From the NCBI RefSeq assembly GCF_002099425.1, contig NW_018343991.1, positions 12,405,001 through 12,469,000 of the forward strand: a stretch of DNA of 64,000 bases, given 5' to 3'. Under the pieces are notes generated by a model. The model ran no database searches, was not told the origin of the DNA, and saw only the letters and a program-made list of their open reading frames with translations. Shown piece after piece: positions 35,063 through 47,864 of the stretch; position 1 is the first letter of the stretch, and every line of letters begins with the position of its first letter. Source of the DNA: Phascolarctos cinereus (Eukaryota > Chordata > Mammalia > Diprotodontia > Phascolarctidae). The position numbers were made by a program, and so were the translations under genes.

Positions 35063-37664
35063 GAACATAGAGTCTTTAGAAGATATAAGGGCTGAAAAAT
35101 GTTATCCTCTAGTGGTCATCCTTTTGGACAAGGCTCTCTCCAGACTTATCTAGAGTTGTCATAAGCAACAAACTGCCTGTCATTGAGTCTGTGCTTGAAG
35201 ACTTTGGAGTACATTAAAAACATCCAGAGTTTATACTCTGTGGCATTTCATTCAAGTCAATTGCACATTGATTTCTTATGCATCTACCTTATTCAAGAAC
35301 CTGTGCTGAGAACTAGAAATATAGAAAAAAAAGAAAAAGAATGGCATTTCCTTTCCTTAGGGAGTTTACATTCTCTCAGGAAATATAACAGGTAGACAGA
35401 CAAGTAAATACTAAATTATTTGAGGAAGGAAAGAGTACTCACAATTGGAAGGGATAGGGAAAGTTTTTTAAGATACTGACCTGAGCCTTGAAGAAAGATA
35501 ATTGTTTTTGTGAGAACATTCTAGGAATGAAACTGGTGGAAGTTTGAAGAAACAGCTGGCCTAAGGACCAGCTATTAGTCTAGTTTTGTAAACAAAGACG
35601 GTGCAAGAAATCTGAAAAGGAAGGTTGCAGCCAGTTTTGGGAGGGTGTTAAATGAAAAACAGAGGGGTTTGTAGTTCATCCTATAGGAAATAAGGAGGTT
35701 CTCAAGCTTTCATACGATGAGAAGGCCATGGCTCATAGAATTTAGAGCTGTCAAAGACATTCACTGTCATCTAGTCCCTCATTTTATAGAGGCAGAAATT
35801 GAGGGGAAGAGACTGGATTTGACCATGGTCGCATATATAATAAATAATTGAGCAAAGATTTGAACCTTGGGTCATTTGTCTCCAAATCCTTGATCTTTCC
35901 ATTAAATTCTGGCTTGTGAGTTGTTTAGTGTTTCCCTCTTCAAGACACTCTTTTCAAGCACATGCTGCTCTCATGGAAAGGATACTGGCATTAGAGACAG
36001 AAGGTATGGTCCTAGCCTAGGCTCAGCTACTTAGGATTTGTGATCCTGGTCCACTCACTTTAATACACAGTCTTCTGCTTTATAAAATGAAGGATTCAGA
36101 AGAGATTGTCTCTAAAGTTTCTTCCAGTTTTGAAATTTTACAACATCTCTGATTAAGCAGATTAGCAATGGTACCACCAAAGAGTACTGTGAAGGATAGA
36201 GACCAGAAGATTGCCCAAGGCCAGCCCAGTTTTTCACAGACATGTGACAGACACACTCAGAACAGACCCCTCTTAGCTGCTCCTCAGGGATCTCTATCCA
36301 ACTGCAGCAACCCTGGGCCTGTGGACTCTCAGAATGTGGTTCTATCTGTGGGTATAAGCCTTTGGCCTTAAGGGAGATTTTCCAGGGTCTTTCCAACCCT
36401 CCTTGCACTTATCTTTCCTTTATTTTCTATTCCTCTTCCTGCTAGTTTCTAATCCTCCTTGGCAATGTGAACTAGTTGTTAGAGAGGAGTATGAAGTTCC
36501 TTTAGGGAATAAGTATTAAGCATTGTCATTTGTGGTTCTCCCCATGACCTATAGAGATTTGTTCTAATGCTGCCCTGAGGCAGGGATGGCAAAGATTCTG
36601 CTTTCTGTGGTCACCATCCAACTTCTACTTCAAGTGCATAAGCTTGGCTTGAAATTAACAACATTCCCTTTCTGGTTAAAGAGGTAATTTCAGGTAAGTC
36701 AATTACTTTTTCTCACTGGGCCTCAGTTTCTCCATCTGAAAATAATCTAATAAAACCTACCTCATAAAGGGTTGCGAAGGAGGTCATATGTGTCTAAATG
36801 CATTGAAAAAGTGTGAGATCCTGAACAAATGTAAGGTACAATAATAAGAAACAGAGGGTGATGTGCTTGCATCCTCCCACGTGTCAGCCAGCAGCCTTGA
36901 ACATTCCTGCCATATGCTATCTGCAACTACTCCCTTCCCCTTGAGCCTGTTCACTGATGCTGTTGCCACAAGCTCCTGGTAGACCTAGAAATGGTAGAAA
37001 AGGGCCTTCCCCATGCTATCCTGAGAGTTACAGAAGCATTTAAAAAGGACAACAAGGCAGGAAGATGAATCTGAGAGTAGAGACCTATCAAGATAATAAT
37101 GAGAAGGCTTATTTTCTTCCAAGAGTTGGTAAGAAGAACTTGAATAAAGAGTGCTGGCCTATTGCAGGACCAGCTGAATTTGCAAAGTATAGGCAGAGCT
37201 GGTGCTAGGTGAAAATAAAAAGATGAAATATGGCTGAATTATCACTGTACAGACATTTCTAGGAAAGGAGGGTTGAAAGAAGGAGCTAGTTTTCTGCAAT
37301 AGTTCTTTAAGTTCAACTAGGATGTCTGTCTTCCCAAACCATCCTTGGGAAATCATGCCTCCATCTTCAGGGATACTGGCACAAAGTTGAATATCTACTG
37401 ACCCCAAGACTTGGGGCTTTGACTTCAAGGGAAACATAGAAGACATTTCAAAATCCCAGAGCAGAGTGTCATCCTTCTGTATATTCATTCTTATAACCCC
37501 ACAGGGTTGAGCCCTGGAAAGAAAAAGTGTCCCTGGGAAAGCAAAAGAAACTCTTTGCATTTTTTGACATGGCATACAAATGCTTTGCCAGTGGAGACAG
37601 CAACAAGGTTGCCTGGTCTGTGTGCCACTTTATTGGGCAACACATTGTCAGTTGAGGATAGTTG

Positions 37665-40600
37665 AGGGGATTTAAACTTATCAATGAATGAGTGAGGTGA
37701 GGAGGCACACTAGCACACCAGAGCTTGTAGCCACAGTTGAGCAGGACCCTCCTCACAGTTCCAGAGTGGAAAAGAATGCTTGTAATCACTCACAGACCAG
37801 AGTACAGGCTAGGACAGTAGTACACGCATCTCATAGGATCATACCACCTTGGAATGAACTGAAAACTCTCAGGTCCCTGGAAGTATCTCTTGAAGCTTGA
37901 GACAATGCACACTCCACTCTGGAAGCAGAGCCCTACCTCAGCAAAAAGTCAAGGAACACGCTGGGAAAATAAGCAAACAGTGAAAAGAAAAAGCTTGGAG
38001 CATATGAAGTTACTATGGTGACAATGAAGATCAAAACACACAGAAAGAAGACAACAAAGTCAAAGCTCCCACACCCAAAGCCTCCATGAAAATATGACTT
38101 GGTCTCTGGCCATGAAAGCACTCAAAAGATTTTAAAAATCAGGCAAGTGAGGCAGGGAAAATGGGAAGAGAAATGAGAATGATGCAAGAAAATCATGGAA
38201 AAGAGTCAACAGCTTGGTAAAGGGACCAAAATATACTGAAGAAAATGACACCTTAAAAAATAAGACCAGGTCACTTGGCAAGAGTGGTAGAATAAGCCAA
38301 AGAAGAGAAGAATTGAAAAGCAGAGTTGGCCAAATAGTAAATGAGGTCCAAAAATACGATGAGGAGAAGAATGCCTTAGAAAGCAAAATTGGCCAAATGG
38401 AAAAGGAGGTTCAAAAGCTCACTGAAGAAAATAATTTCTTAAAAATTAAAATGTAGCAAGTGGAAGCTAATGACCTTCTCAGAAATCAAGAAACAATAAA
38501 ACAAAACCAAAAGAATGAAAAAAATAGAAAACAATGTGAAATTTTTCAGTGGAAAATGAACTGATCTAGAAAATAGATCCAGTGGAGATAATTTAAAAAA
38601 TGATTGGGCAACCTGAAAGCCGTGACTAAAAAAAAAGAGCCTAGTCATCATCTTTCAAGACATTATCAAGAGGGGGTGGTGGTGGAGCCAAGATGGCGGA
38701 GGAAAAGCAGTGACTTGCTTGAGCTCTCCCCCAAACCCTCCAAATACCTACAAAAATGGCTCTGAACAATTTCTAAAGCATCAGAACCCACAAAAAGACA
38801 AAGTGAAACAAATTTCCAGCCCAAGATAACTTGGATGGTTAATCAGAACGGTATATTGCACCAGGCTGGGAGAGGAACGCAGTTCAGCATGGGCACACAG
38901 ACCTCAGCAAACCTGGAGGAGTCCTCAGAGGACTGAATTGTGGGTAGCTGTGGTGGTTTCCTGACTTCTCAATCCATGAACACCAAAGACAATTTAGAAG
39001 GTCAGTGGGAAAAGTCTGTGTCTGCAGTGGTGAGAGAGAGAAGCTTGGTGGTCTCAGCTCCAGTCCCCGCACTTGGCCCCAGGGATGTCACTGCTTCCTG
39101 AGCTTCTGGCCCACAGACTGAGGGGAACCAGTTGCTGATCAGAGGGGGATTACAGGGATCTCTTTGCTGGTGCAGGATTCTCTTGCTTTGCTCATATTTG
39201 GATCTGGGTCACAGTTCTGGGTGGCAGTTCTGGGGCAAGGAGGAGTGTTGGCTTGGTGGAACTTGTAGTAGCAGTACAGATGAAATCCTCCTCACAGTTC
39301 CAAGACAGAAAAGAGTGCTTGTAGTCACTGATAGACCAGAACACAAGCCAGGAAAGCACTAAACACCTCACCCTCAATAATAAAACCTTGGAAGAACTGA
39401 AAATTTACATGTCCCTACAAGTATCTCTGAAAACAGCTGCAGAAAACCCCTGAAGCTTGGGACAGTCCATTCTCCACACTGCAAGCAGACCCCTAACTTA
39501 ACAAAGAGTTTATAACTCAAGTAATTGGCTGGGAACATGACTAAGCTGCGCAAAAAGAGTCAGACTCTATTATCTTACTTTGGTGACAAAGAAGATCAAA
39601 ACATACAACCAGAAGAAAGCAAAGTCAAAGCTCCTACATCCAAAGCCTCCAAGAAACACATGAATAAGTCCAGGCCATAGAAGGGCTCAAAAAGCATTTT
39701 GAGAAGCAAGTAACAGAAGTAGAGGAAAAACAGAGAGGAATGCTAAAGGAGACCCCAAAAATACTGAAGAAAATAACACCTCAAAAAATAGCCTGAACCA
39801 AATGGCAAAAGAGGTCCAAAAAGCCGATGAGGAGAACAATGCCTTAAAAAGCAAAATTGGCCAAATGGAAAAGGAAGCCCAAAAGCTTACTAAAGAAAAT
39901 CCCTTAAAAATTAGAATGGAGCAATTGGAAGCCAGTGACTTTATGAGAAATCAAGACACCATAAAACAAAGTCAAAAGAATGAAAAAATAGAAGAGAATG
40001 TAAAATATCTCATTGGAAAAACAACTGACCTGGAAAATAGATCCAGGAGAGGGAATTTAAAAATTATTTGACTATCTGAAAGCCATGATCAGAAAAAGAG
40101 CCTAGACATCATCTTTCAAGAAATTATCAAAAAACAAATATAAAAAGAAATTATCAAGGGAAACTGCCCTGATATTTTAGAACCAGAGGGCAAAATAGAA
40201 ATTGAAAGAATCCACCAATCACCTCCTGAAAGAGATCCTGCAAGAAAAACTCCTAGGAATATTGTAGCCAAATTCCAGAGTTCCAGGAGAAGGAGAAAAT
40301 ATTGCAAGCAGCCAGAAAGAAACAATTCAAGCATTGTGGAAACCCAGTCAGGATAACACAAGATTTAACAGCTTCTACATTAAGGGACTGTAGGCCTTGG
40401 AATATAGTATTGCAGAGGGCAAAGGAGTTACAACCAAGAATCATCTACCCAGCAAAACTGAGTATAATCCTTCAGGGAAATAAATGGATATTCAGTAAAA
40501 TAGGGGACTTTCCAGTATTCTTGATGAAAAGACCAGAGCTGAATAGAAAATTTGACTCTCAAATACAAGACTCAAGAAAAACACGAAGAGATAAACAAGA

Positions 40601-41575
40601 AAGGGAAATCACAAGGACTTATTAAGATTGAACGGTTACATTCCTGCATGGAAAGATAATATTTGTAACTCATGAGACCTTTCTCAATATTAAGGTAGTT
40701 GGAGGGAAAAAATTATATGTATGTATGGATAGATAGATAGATAGATAGAGGGCCCAAGGTGAGTTGAAGATGAAGGGATGATATACGGAGAATAAAATTA
40801 AGGGATGGGAGAGGATTATACTGGGAGAGGAGAAAGGGAGAGATAGAATGGGGTAAATTATCTCACATAAAACTGACAAGAAAAGGCTTTTACAGTGGAA
40901 TGGAAATAGGGGAAGGTGAGAGGGAATGAATGAATTTTATTCTCATCAAATTTGGCTTAAGGAGCGAATAACATACACACTCAATTGGGTATGGAGAGCT
41001 ATATTGCCTTACAGGAAAATATGGGAGAAGGAGATGAGAGAGCAGGGGGATAATAGAGGGGAGGGCAGAGTGAAGGAGGTGGTAATCAGAAACAAACACT
41101 TCTAAGGAAAGACAGGGTCAAAAAAGAAAATAGAATAAATGGGGCAGGGGGCAGGATGGGATTAAGGGAAATAGACTAAGTTTTCACAACATGACTACTA
41201 TGGAAGTGTTTTGCATGACTACACATATATAACCTGTATGGAGTTGCTTGCCTTCTCAAGGAGGTTGGGTGGGGATGGAGGAAGGGAGAAAATTTGCAAC
41301 TCAAAGTTTTAGAAAGAAATGTTAAGAAAAATTGTTTTCACATGCAACTGGGAAATAAGATATACAGGAAATGAGGTAGTATAGAAATCTATCCTGCCCT
41401 ACAGGAAAACTGACAAGGAAGGAGATAAGAGGAGGGAGGGCAGATTAGGGAAGGGTATTCAGAATGCATGCCAACTTGAGGTGGGGAAAGGATGAGATGG
41501 GGAGAAAATTTGGAATTCAAAACCTTGTGGAAGTGAATGTTGAAAACTGCAAATAAAGATTTTAAAAATAAAATA
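37665..41575 (+). mobile_element. HAL1-like element, interrupted by another copy
   Basis: 5'-truncated in the 5' UTR; ORF1 runs from about 38006 to 38670 and resumes at 40150. It goes through the ORF1 C-terminal part (QPRIIYPAKLSIILQGNKW, PVFLMKRPELNRKF) to about 40625. It passes straight into a 3' region ending in an A-rich tail near 41575 with aataaag. ORF2 is absent. The 3' region contains an imperfect internal repeat (about 40985-41100 and 41370-41480). Confidence 0.65.
38671..40149 (+). mobile_element. 5'-complete, 3'-truncated L1/HAL1 copy nested in ORF1
   Basis: Starts ggtggagccaagatggcgga, has about 860 bases of 5' UTR, and ORF1 starts at 39537 (MTKLRKKSQTLLSYFGD) but soon meets a stop. 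It ends in an A-rich stretch inside ORF1. The outer element's attatcaag is repeated at both borders (38662-38670 and 40150-40158). Confidence 0.65.
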
Positions 41576-41579
41576 TTAT

Positions 41580-43735
41580 TATTCATTATTTAGTAAAAAA
41601 TTGTAGGGAAACTGAAAGCAGTATGGCAGAAATTGGCATAAACAATACACACAATTTACCAAGATCAGGTCAAGATGGATAATGACCTAGATACAAGAGA
41701 AATTTTACAAGAAAATTAGAAGAACATGGAACATATTACTTATCAGACTTATGGATATGCAAACAATTTATTAATGAACAAGAGATACAGAGCCAAGTTA
41801 GGTATAAAATGAATAATTTCAATTACATTAAATTAAAAAGGTTTTGTACAAATAAGAAAATGCAGCTAAGTTCAGAAGAAAAGCAGAAAATTGGGGGAAA
41901 TTTTTATAGACAGTTTCTCAGATAAAGATCTCACACCTAAATATATAAAAAACTTTGTTAGTCTGTAAGAATACAAGTTATTCCCCAACTGATCAATAGT
42001 CAAAGGATGTAAGTAAGCAGTTTTCCAATGAAGAAATAATATCAATTTATGGTCATATAAAAAAATTGAATTGAAACAACCTTGAGATATGTTATACCTA
42101 CCAGATTGGCTAAAATTATAGAAAGAGAGAGTGACAAATGTTGGAGGGGATGTGAAAAACTTGAGACACTTATCTTTGGTGAAATTGTGAACTTCTCTAA
42201 CCATTTTGGAAAGGAATCTGGAATTATACCCAAAGACTTATCCAACTACCTATACCTTTTGACTCAGTAATAACAGTATTTCGTCTATTTCCAAACATAA
42301 TCAGGGAAAAAGGAAAAGGAAAAGAACCCATATGTTTGAAAATGTTTATAAGAGCTCTGTTTGTGTAGCAAAGAGCTGAAAATTGTGGGAATGCCCATCA
42401 ATTGAAAAATGGCTGAACAAGTTGTGGTATGTGATTGTGATGGAATACTGCTGTGCTGTAACAAATGATTAGTTCAATGATTTGATTTGACTTTTTAAAT
42501 ATTTATTGATGGGTTTATTTTTTCATTTTTTTTAAATTTTTAGGTAATTGGGGTTAAGTGACTTGCCCTGGGTCACACACAGTTAGTAAGTGTCAAGTGT
42601 TTGGTCTGAGACCACATTTCAACTCTGGTCCTCTTCATTCCAGAGACAGTGCTCTATCCACTGCAGCACCTAGCTGCCCCCTTATTTATTTATTTAAAAA
42701 AAATTTCCCCAGTTCCAGGTAAAAAAATTTTAACATTCATTTTTACAATTTTGAGTTCCAAATTCTCTCCCTTCCTCCCTCCCCGCCAACTCACCCACTG
42801 AGAAGGCAAGCAGTTTGATATAGGTCATACATGTGTAGTCATGCAAAACGTATCCATAATAGTCATGTTGTGAAAGAAACACGGACCAAAAAATCCTGCA
42901 GAAAAATCAAGAAATTAAATAAATAAAGTATGCTTCAGTCTGTATTCAGACAGCATCAGTCCTTTCTATGGGGATGGATACCATTTTTCATCCTAAGTCT
43001 TTCAGAGTTATCTTGGATCGTTGTATTGCTGAGAAGAGCCAAGTCATTCACAGCTGATCGTCCTACAGTAATACTGTTACTTTGTACATAGTATATGTCA
43101 CTTTGCATCATCTCATGCAAGTCTTCTCAGGTTTTTCTGAGAGCATTCTACTCATTGTTTCTTATAGGTCTATAGTATTCCATCATATTTACATACCACA
43201 ACTTGTTCAGCCTTCTCCAATTGATGGGCATCCACTCGATTTCTAACTGATTGCCCCCAGAAACGAGCTATTATAAATCAGTTTTTACATATACATCCTT
43301 TTCCTTTTTTCCGTGTCTTTTGGAATAGAGACCAAGTAGTGGTATTGCTTAGTCAAAGCGTAGGCATGGTTTTATGAGCTCAGCGATTTTAGAAAAACAC
43401 GGAAAGACTTGCACGAAATAGTGAAAAGAGAAATGAGCGGAACCAACAGAACATTGTATACAGAAACAGCAATATTGTTTTAAGAATGACTTTGAGAGAA
43501 TAAGGTATTTTGACCATTATAAATACTCAAATTAGCGATGAAGAAAGATGCTATCTGCATTCAGAGAAAGAGCTGATAAAAAGAAGTATGTATAAAATAA
43601 TTTTACATGCATACCTACATACACACACTTTATTTGTGTCCAATGGCAGCCATCTTTAAGATAGGGGAAGGGAAGGAAAAAAAAGCAATTTATATGATAA
43701 TTTTGTTGTATATTTGAAAGGAATAGCAAGTTGTG
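41580..43735 (+). mobile_element. L1 ORF2 tail interrupted by an antisense L1 that carries a SINE
   Basis: Forward ORF2 C-terminal text runs 41580-42470 (ending at aacaaatgat, codons for NND). It resumes at about 43375 (gagctcagcgattttagaaa) to the 3' UTR. Between lies an antisense L1 3' end (42475-43372), itself split by a reversed CORE-SINE (42535-42690). This gives three insertion layers. Confidence 0.7.
42535..42690 (-). mobile_element. Marsupial-type CORE-SINE (WSINE-like)
   Basis: Reversed copy: ggttaagtgacttgccctgg, then ctctatccactgcagcacct and agctgcccc. Confidence 0.75.
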
Positions 43736-43779
43736 CATAGTAGATTTGCAGTTTCATGTGCAGTTTCATCTTTTTATTC

Positions 43780-44340
43780 TACTATCTTCTGAAAATGCTT
43801 TTTTTATTCCGTAAATTAAAATTAAAATAAACTTTAAAAGAAATTCTACTCAGCTCTGTTCTCTTCATGAGGAATGCTTGAAAATTCTCTGTTTCATTAT
43901 ACGTATGCATATATTCCTTCTGTAGAATTATATTCAGTTTTGCTAGGTAGATTGTGGTTGGTTTCAAGTCTATTTCTCTTGCCTTTTGGAATGTAGTATT
44001 CTAAGCTCTCCACTTCTTCACTGTGGTATTTTTAAGTCTTTTGTAATTCTGACTCGATATCCTTGATACCTGACCTGCTTCTTCCTGGCTCCTTGCAGTA
44101 TTGTTCCTTTGACATGGAAGCTTTGGATTTTAGGTATAATGTTTCTGTGAGTTTTCATTTTGGGTTTCTTTTGAAATGTCATTTCTATTTTCACTTTGCC
44201 TTCTTATTCAGATGTGTTTGGAGAGTTTTCTTTCATGATTTATTAGAATATTATATCCAGACGTATTTTCTGTTCATGACTTTCAAGCAGTCCAATGATT
44301 CTTAATTTCTCTATCTTTTATCTGTTTTCCAGGTCAGTTT
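43780..44340 (-). mobile_element. L1 ORF1 3' part, antisense
   Basis: Reverse translation gives TTIYLAKLNIILQ and FQAFLMKRTELSR, as in the ORF1 C-terminal domain seen at 40440-40550. Confidence 0.7.
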
Positions 44341-44389
44341 TTCTTTTTCTTTTTTAATATAAAGTACTTTATATTTTCTTCTTTTCTTC

Positions 44390-45340
44390 AGGCTTTTTTG
44401 TTGCTTAATTATTTTTAGTTATGTCTGCCTCTTTGTGACTTATTTTGGGGTTTTCTTGGCAAATATACTGGCAAAGTGGTTTGCCATTTCCTTTTCCAGC
44501 TGATTTTACAGATGAGGAAAGTGCAGTAAATAGAATTAAGTGACTTGTTCAGGGTCACACAGCTAGTGCTTAAAGTGTTTAAAAGCCTCCCGTGGTATTA
44601 TAATAAATCAATTTTCATTTCTTTACTTACTTATCCACCTTTACTTCCCAGATGAGACTTTGTATAATGGCCAGGTGCCGTCCACCTCTGACAGCACTGC
44701 TGTAGCTTTGTATGATCCTGGCCTCTTCTATCTGGGCTGCTACTGCATTGTTTGAGTGTCAAGTGCTATGTTCTTCAAATATCACCAGCATGGCTTGAAC
44801 CATGATGGTGCAAATTTTCAACCACCTATCAGAAATCTAATCAGTTATACAACCTGATTACTGTCCTCATGGACTTTCTAGGGCACAGAAGTCTTCTTAC
44901 CTATGGGTAGCACTTTACTAGACATTAGTTGGCCTGAGCCCCTGTCAGATAGCAGAAAGGCTCAACATAGTAAGAGTGACAGTAGCACTGACCTAGAACT
45001 ATAGTGTCTTGGGCGAACCCTCACCAATGTCCTGGCTTTGTTCTGGCCCTGGGGCTGAGTACCTGCCCACCTTAGTTGTCTTGCACTGCTGGTCCCATTC
45101 TATTGTGAGCTCTGAGGTCTGAATCCACGATCTAGGTCCCTCTGGACAATATCAGACGATTGGCCTGGGCCCAGGCTGCATCTTCTATCTGCTCTGTTTG
45201 ATCCAATATTGAGGGCCCAGCCCTGTTCTTAGCCCTGGGGATTATCTGGTTGACTCTTTCAAGAAGGTATCTGTAATAGAAATTTGAGAAATTTCTGGGA
45301 GAGCACCTGAGCTTCCCCATTATTATTGTGCTGTAAGAAA
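44390..45340 (-). mobile_element. SINE piece and probable L1 5' UTR, antisense
   Basis: 44490-44580 is a reversed CORE-SINE tail (gacttgttcagggtcacaca). 44600-45340 is moderately GC-rich and could be L1 5' UTR in reverse, since it follows antisense ORF1. This is inferred from position, not matched. Confidence 0.35.
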
Positions 45341-45579
45341 TACAGTGGTGCGCTCATATTTAACAGCTAATTCTCCAAGAAAAAGTAGTACACATGAAAG
45401 ATTCTAAGTTTAAAGCACATTTTAAACATTTTCCCCATCACTGTCTTTAGTCTAAAAATCAACAAAACAATAAATCAAACTCTAATTTGTAGCATTTGCT
45501 GATTTCTGAGGTTAAATGATGCTCACACTGAAAATTTAATACTCACTTCACAGGTTTGAGCTGCCTTTAGCAGACTTCT

Positions 45580-46070
45580 GAATAAGGACACGTTGAATAC
45601 AGAGAAACATAGAAAGGCTTATATGTACTGATTCAAAGTGAAGTAAAGAGAGCCAGAAGAACAATGTACACAATGACTATAATGTATGAATGGACAGAAA
45701 CTTCATCAAAAAATTGAAACCGAACATTAAGAAATTATATGGAACAAATTTGGCCTCAAGGAAGAGATATGAGAAGAAATCTCCACTTGCTTTTGTTCAG
45801 AGATGCAGGCACATGTGTGTGGGATATTGCACATACCATTACATTTCTTTCTATGTATTGATTACTTTACTGAATTTCTTTCATCTACTTCCTTCTTTTC
45901 TTTTTCTCTCCTACAACAGTTATAAGATGGATTTCTGGGAGTCAGGAAGAGATAAAAGAAAAAATCTAGGCAATTTAAAAGCCATAATATCAATTAAAAA
46001 TCTATTTTTAAATATTCATAGGGTATTTGAATTGTTTTCCTCATAGTTGCTTCTTTTGAGAAATCTTATA
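45580..46070 (+). mobile_element. L1 3' end, old
   Basis: gatgcaaagtgaa-like text (gattcaaagtgaagtaaaga, cagaagaacaatgtacacaa) followed by a T-rich 3' UTR. Confidence 0.6.
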
Positions 46071-46299
46071 TGACTTGAGCATGGGAATGGAAAACATTTT
46101 ATCAGAAAAGGGAATTTTAGGCCATAATTTTCTTTCCTGTTGCCTCTCCTTCCATCCCTACTATAAAATCAGGGCAAGGATAGTGTTAAATTCTTAAGAT
46201 ACATCTAGTTCAACTAATTCATATTGAGGCCATGAGCACTTAACTTTTCCGATGCTAGTAATTACCCAATGGTAATTAGCAACTATGATATTTAGAACC

Positions 46300-47085
46300 C
46301 TTCATGTTAAAGATGAGGGGAATGAGGCCCAGTGAGGTTAAATAACTCATACAATGTCACACAAATAGGAAACAAGACCTGTGTGCCCTAACAGTCTTCT
46401 TGCACTTTCACGTTCAACACCTTAAACCCTCCCTAGGCTCTAAACTATCCCTTCTCTGGAACTATAGATAATTCATGCCATTGTATAGTGAGGACTTGAG
46501 TTCAAATTCTAATTCCCCTACTCACAAGTGAAGCCCCTACCTATAGAATCCTAAGCTCAAAAGACTGGTAATAGCATTGCCCTGCTTCTTGAGTCATATG
46601 AATTTCTAATTAAGAACATAGCTGAAGTGTTAGAGTACACTTAATAAAGAATTTTACGAATGCAATTAAAAGAACTTTAAACAGAAGAAATAGGAGAGGA
46701 CCAGAGATTCAGATTTGAAAAGGACCTTAGAGGAAGGGACCATAGAATCCAACCCCTTCAATTTAGAGCTAAGTAAACTGAGCTACAGATAAGATTTGCT
46801 CTGTTTGACCTTAGAGGGAAGAATCTGGAGCAAGTGAACTTTCAGAGGTAAAATGAGGTTTGATGTAAGTTAAATTTTCCTAATTATTAGAGCTATCCAA
46901 AAGTAGAACTGGGTGCTTCGTGAGTGGTGGCTTTCCCCATGTTGGACACCTTCAAAGAGCATTGGATGACCACTTGTCACAGCTATATGTTCTAGTACCC
47001 TGTGGGGATCTCTGCAGGGTATAGGTTACAGTAGGTGACCTCTGAGATCCCTTTGCAACACTCAGATTTGAGGTTCTTTGAAATA
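46300..47085. mobile_element. Reversed SINEs and a CR1/L3-type 3' end
   Basis: Reversed MIR-like copies are at 46300-46440 and 46690-46800. 46905-47085 has the CR1-like end text (gtgacctctgagatcccttt, then cagatttgaggttcttt). Confidence 0.45.
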
Positions 47086-47775
47086 AGTTATGTAAATAAT
47101 TTCTGGAGTGAAAGGCAGATAGTCTAATGGGGTCCTGGATCCCAGGAGATGTTTTTGAACTCTGGAGAATTCATTAAGATGTTTGGGCAAGAACACCTCT
47201 ATTCCACCGTCTCTTCCAGGAATGAGAGCTGCAAAAAGGAGGCTGGTTTCTCTATTCTAAGTCCTGGTCACTTTTCCAATTCCTTCCTACCTTAGCCTTT
47301 CAACAAAATGAGGCAGTGGATGGAAAACCTTGATGACAGTTCACCCTGACTCCTAGTTTACTGCCCTGAACAACTCATCCATTCTGACCAATATGTGACT
47401 TCCTCTTTTCATGATGAACATGCATCCCACCACAGAGAATGACGTAGAAGTCGAAATGTAAAGCAAGTTCTCTATTTTGGGATTGTCACCTGCCTTACCA
47501 ACTCCTTTAGGATTCCTCCCTACACGCCACAAATCTGATCCCTCTCACTGCAAGAAACTCCTCTTCATTAAAGCTGCAAGTCTCAAATGACAGAGAGGCT
47601 AACAGTGACATCTCTTTAATTTGCTTATCACTCATCTTGCCTCTCCCTTCTGGCAATGTGATCATCAATTATTGACTTTGGAGGATGCTTGGAAGCATCA
47701 TGAGTAACATGTTCCAAACCACCTTTTGAAATCCGTCATGAGACTGAGTTTCCGGCTTCATCTGGCTGGTCTTAC

Positions 47776-47783
47776 TATATAAG
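47776..47783 (+). promoter_or_regulatory. TATA box of the BPIFA-like gene
   Basis: TATATAAG lies about 30 bases before the inferred start of a short exon that ends in a good splice donor. The stretch just upstream (47617-47760) is non-repetitive as far as I can tell, and a related block recurs at 18475-18735. A single TATA-directed start would suit a tissue-restricted secretory gene; the exact start site is inferred. Confidence 0.72.
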
Positions 47784-47805
47784 GGCCCCTGGTAGGCAGA
47801 GTCTT

Positions 47806-47864
47806 ACAGGAGGAGGAAGAGAAGGAAATTCAGATTCCTGCTGCAACTCCTTGGAGACATCCAG
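47806..47864 (+). other. Non-coding exon 1 of the BPIFA-like gene
   Basis: The 5' end is set about 30 bases after the TATA box (inferred). The 3' end is catccag followed by the donor gtgaga. No ATG opens a reading frame here, and the first coding exon follows after a 1.5 kb intron. A non-coding exon 1 is the known layout of mammalian PLUNC genes. Confidence 0.65.

Larger units (their letters stand above)
33570..37660. other. Mixed unique DNA with old SINEs, no gene recognised
   Basis: SINE pieces are at 34480-34690, 35735-35900 (reversed), 35970-36140 and 36690-36840. A good acceptor (cctttcctcaacacag) near 34047 precedes a short frame that soon stops. 36140-36690 and 36840-37660 show nothing I recognise. 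Confidence 0.4.

Noticed and set aside
36585-36690. Short plus-strand frame starting MAKILLSVVTIQLLLQ, like a signal peptide
   Set aside because: No acceptor before the ATG, a stop after about 35 codons, no further exons and no BPIFA-like spacing.
37159-37575. 138-codon minus-strand open frame with an acceptor-like tract inside
   Set aside because: No recognised domain and no partner exons. It borders repeat DNA, so not enough to call a gene.
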